In this document: piece by piece, positions 37,764-37,788 of the stretch
How positions within the stretch are numbered: position 1 is the stretch's first letter
Layout: each line of letters begins with the position of its first letter
Translations under genes and position numbers: made by a program
The notes under the pieces: model-generated
Seen by the model: the letters and a program-made list of their open reading frames with translations, nothing else
Told to the model about the DNA's origin: nothing
Database searches by the model: none
IMG/VR virus record: IMGVR_UViG_3300045253_000027
Span: 1 to 37,788 of that record
Strand: one strand, 5' to 3'
Source of the DNA: a virus
DNA: 37,788 nucleotides

Positions 37764-37788
37764 AGGGGAATGCGATGTCGCACAGGCC

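Noticed and set aside
37660-37788. Possible tRNA or genome end in the final noncoding stretch
   Set aside because: Hairpins are present, but no cloverleaf with T-loop and acceptor stem can be drawn, and no cohesive or terminal repeat feature can be shown from this window.
1-37788. CRISPR array, insertion sequence, integrase/attachment site or rRNA
   Set aside because: No regularly spaced direct repeats with spacers, transposase or integrase motifs, or rRNA-like sequence were seen; the only tandem direct repeats are coding (24560-25018).

Overview
The window is a stretch of a tailed-phage genome from a GC-rich, probably actinobacterial host. Coding frames have strong G/C third positions, GTG/TTG starts and 1-4 nt gene overlaps are frequent, and several lysis proteins suit a mycolic or high-GC Gram-positive envelope. 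The host genus cannot be fixed from the sequence. The structural genes point to a short-tailed (podovirus-like) virion: a long portal protein, scaffold, HK97-type capsid protein, a tail adaptor, a large nozzle/stabilisation protein, a fibre and large internal proteins, with no tape measure, tail tube or tail chaperone genes.

Layout. Bases 2-9614 are a tightly packed rightward operon for DNA metabolism: RNase H, a family A DNA polymerase in separate pieces (pre-motif-A segment, palm/fingers, and a distant DEDD exonuclease), a DUF6378-like protein, HD phosphohydrolase, HAD phosphatase, TOPRIM primase-helicase, endonuclease VII, an SSB-like protein, a minimal RNA ligase and many small unknowns. 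A strong two-way terminator (9621-9663) separates it from a leftward late operon running from 35764 down to 9694. In transcription order this has three small virion-type genes, terminase large subunit, portal, an HTH protein, scaffold, major capsid protein, minor head/decoration proteins (one with 23-residue tandem repeats), adaptor, nozzle, fibre, internal proteins, a secreted CAP-domain protein, a virion peptidoglycan hydrolase, membrane/holin proteins, an NlpC/P60-like endolysin and two tiny genes. From 35971 a second rightward unit carries a winged-helix/Cys-motif protein and two unknowns, ending at a terminator at 37727-37760.

The most unusual feature is a dispersed family of seven 44-bp inverted repeats with fixed geometry (15-bp arm, 14-bp spacer, 15-bp arm) at 906, 2503, 5567, 9674, 20962, 27502 and 35784. 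All 14 half-sites fit CATSGTGGCKCARGT closely. They lie mostly at gene boundaries and just upstream of ribosome binding sites, and look like binding sites for a dedicated regulator or genome-organising protein, or conserved mRNA hairpins. The winged-helix gene at 35971, beside one of them, is a candidate partner. A DNA polymerase split immediately upstream of motif A is the second main oddity.
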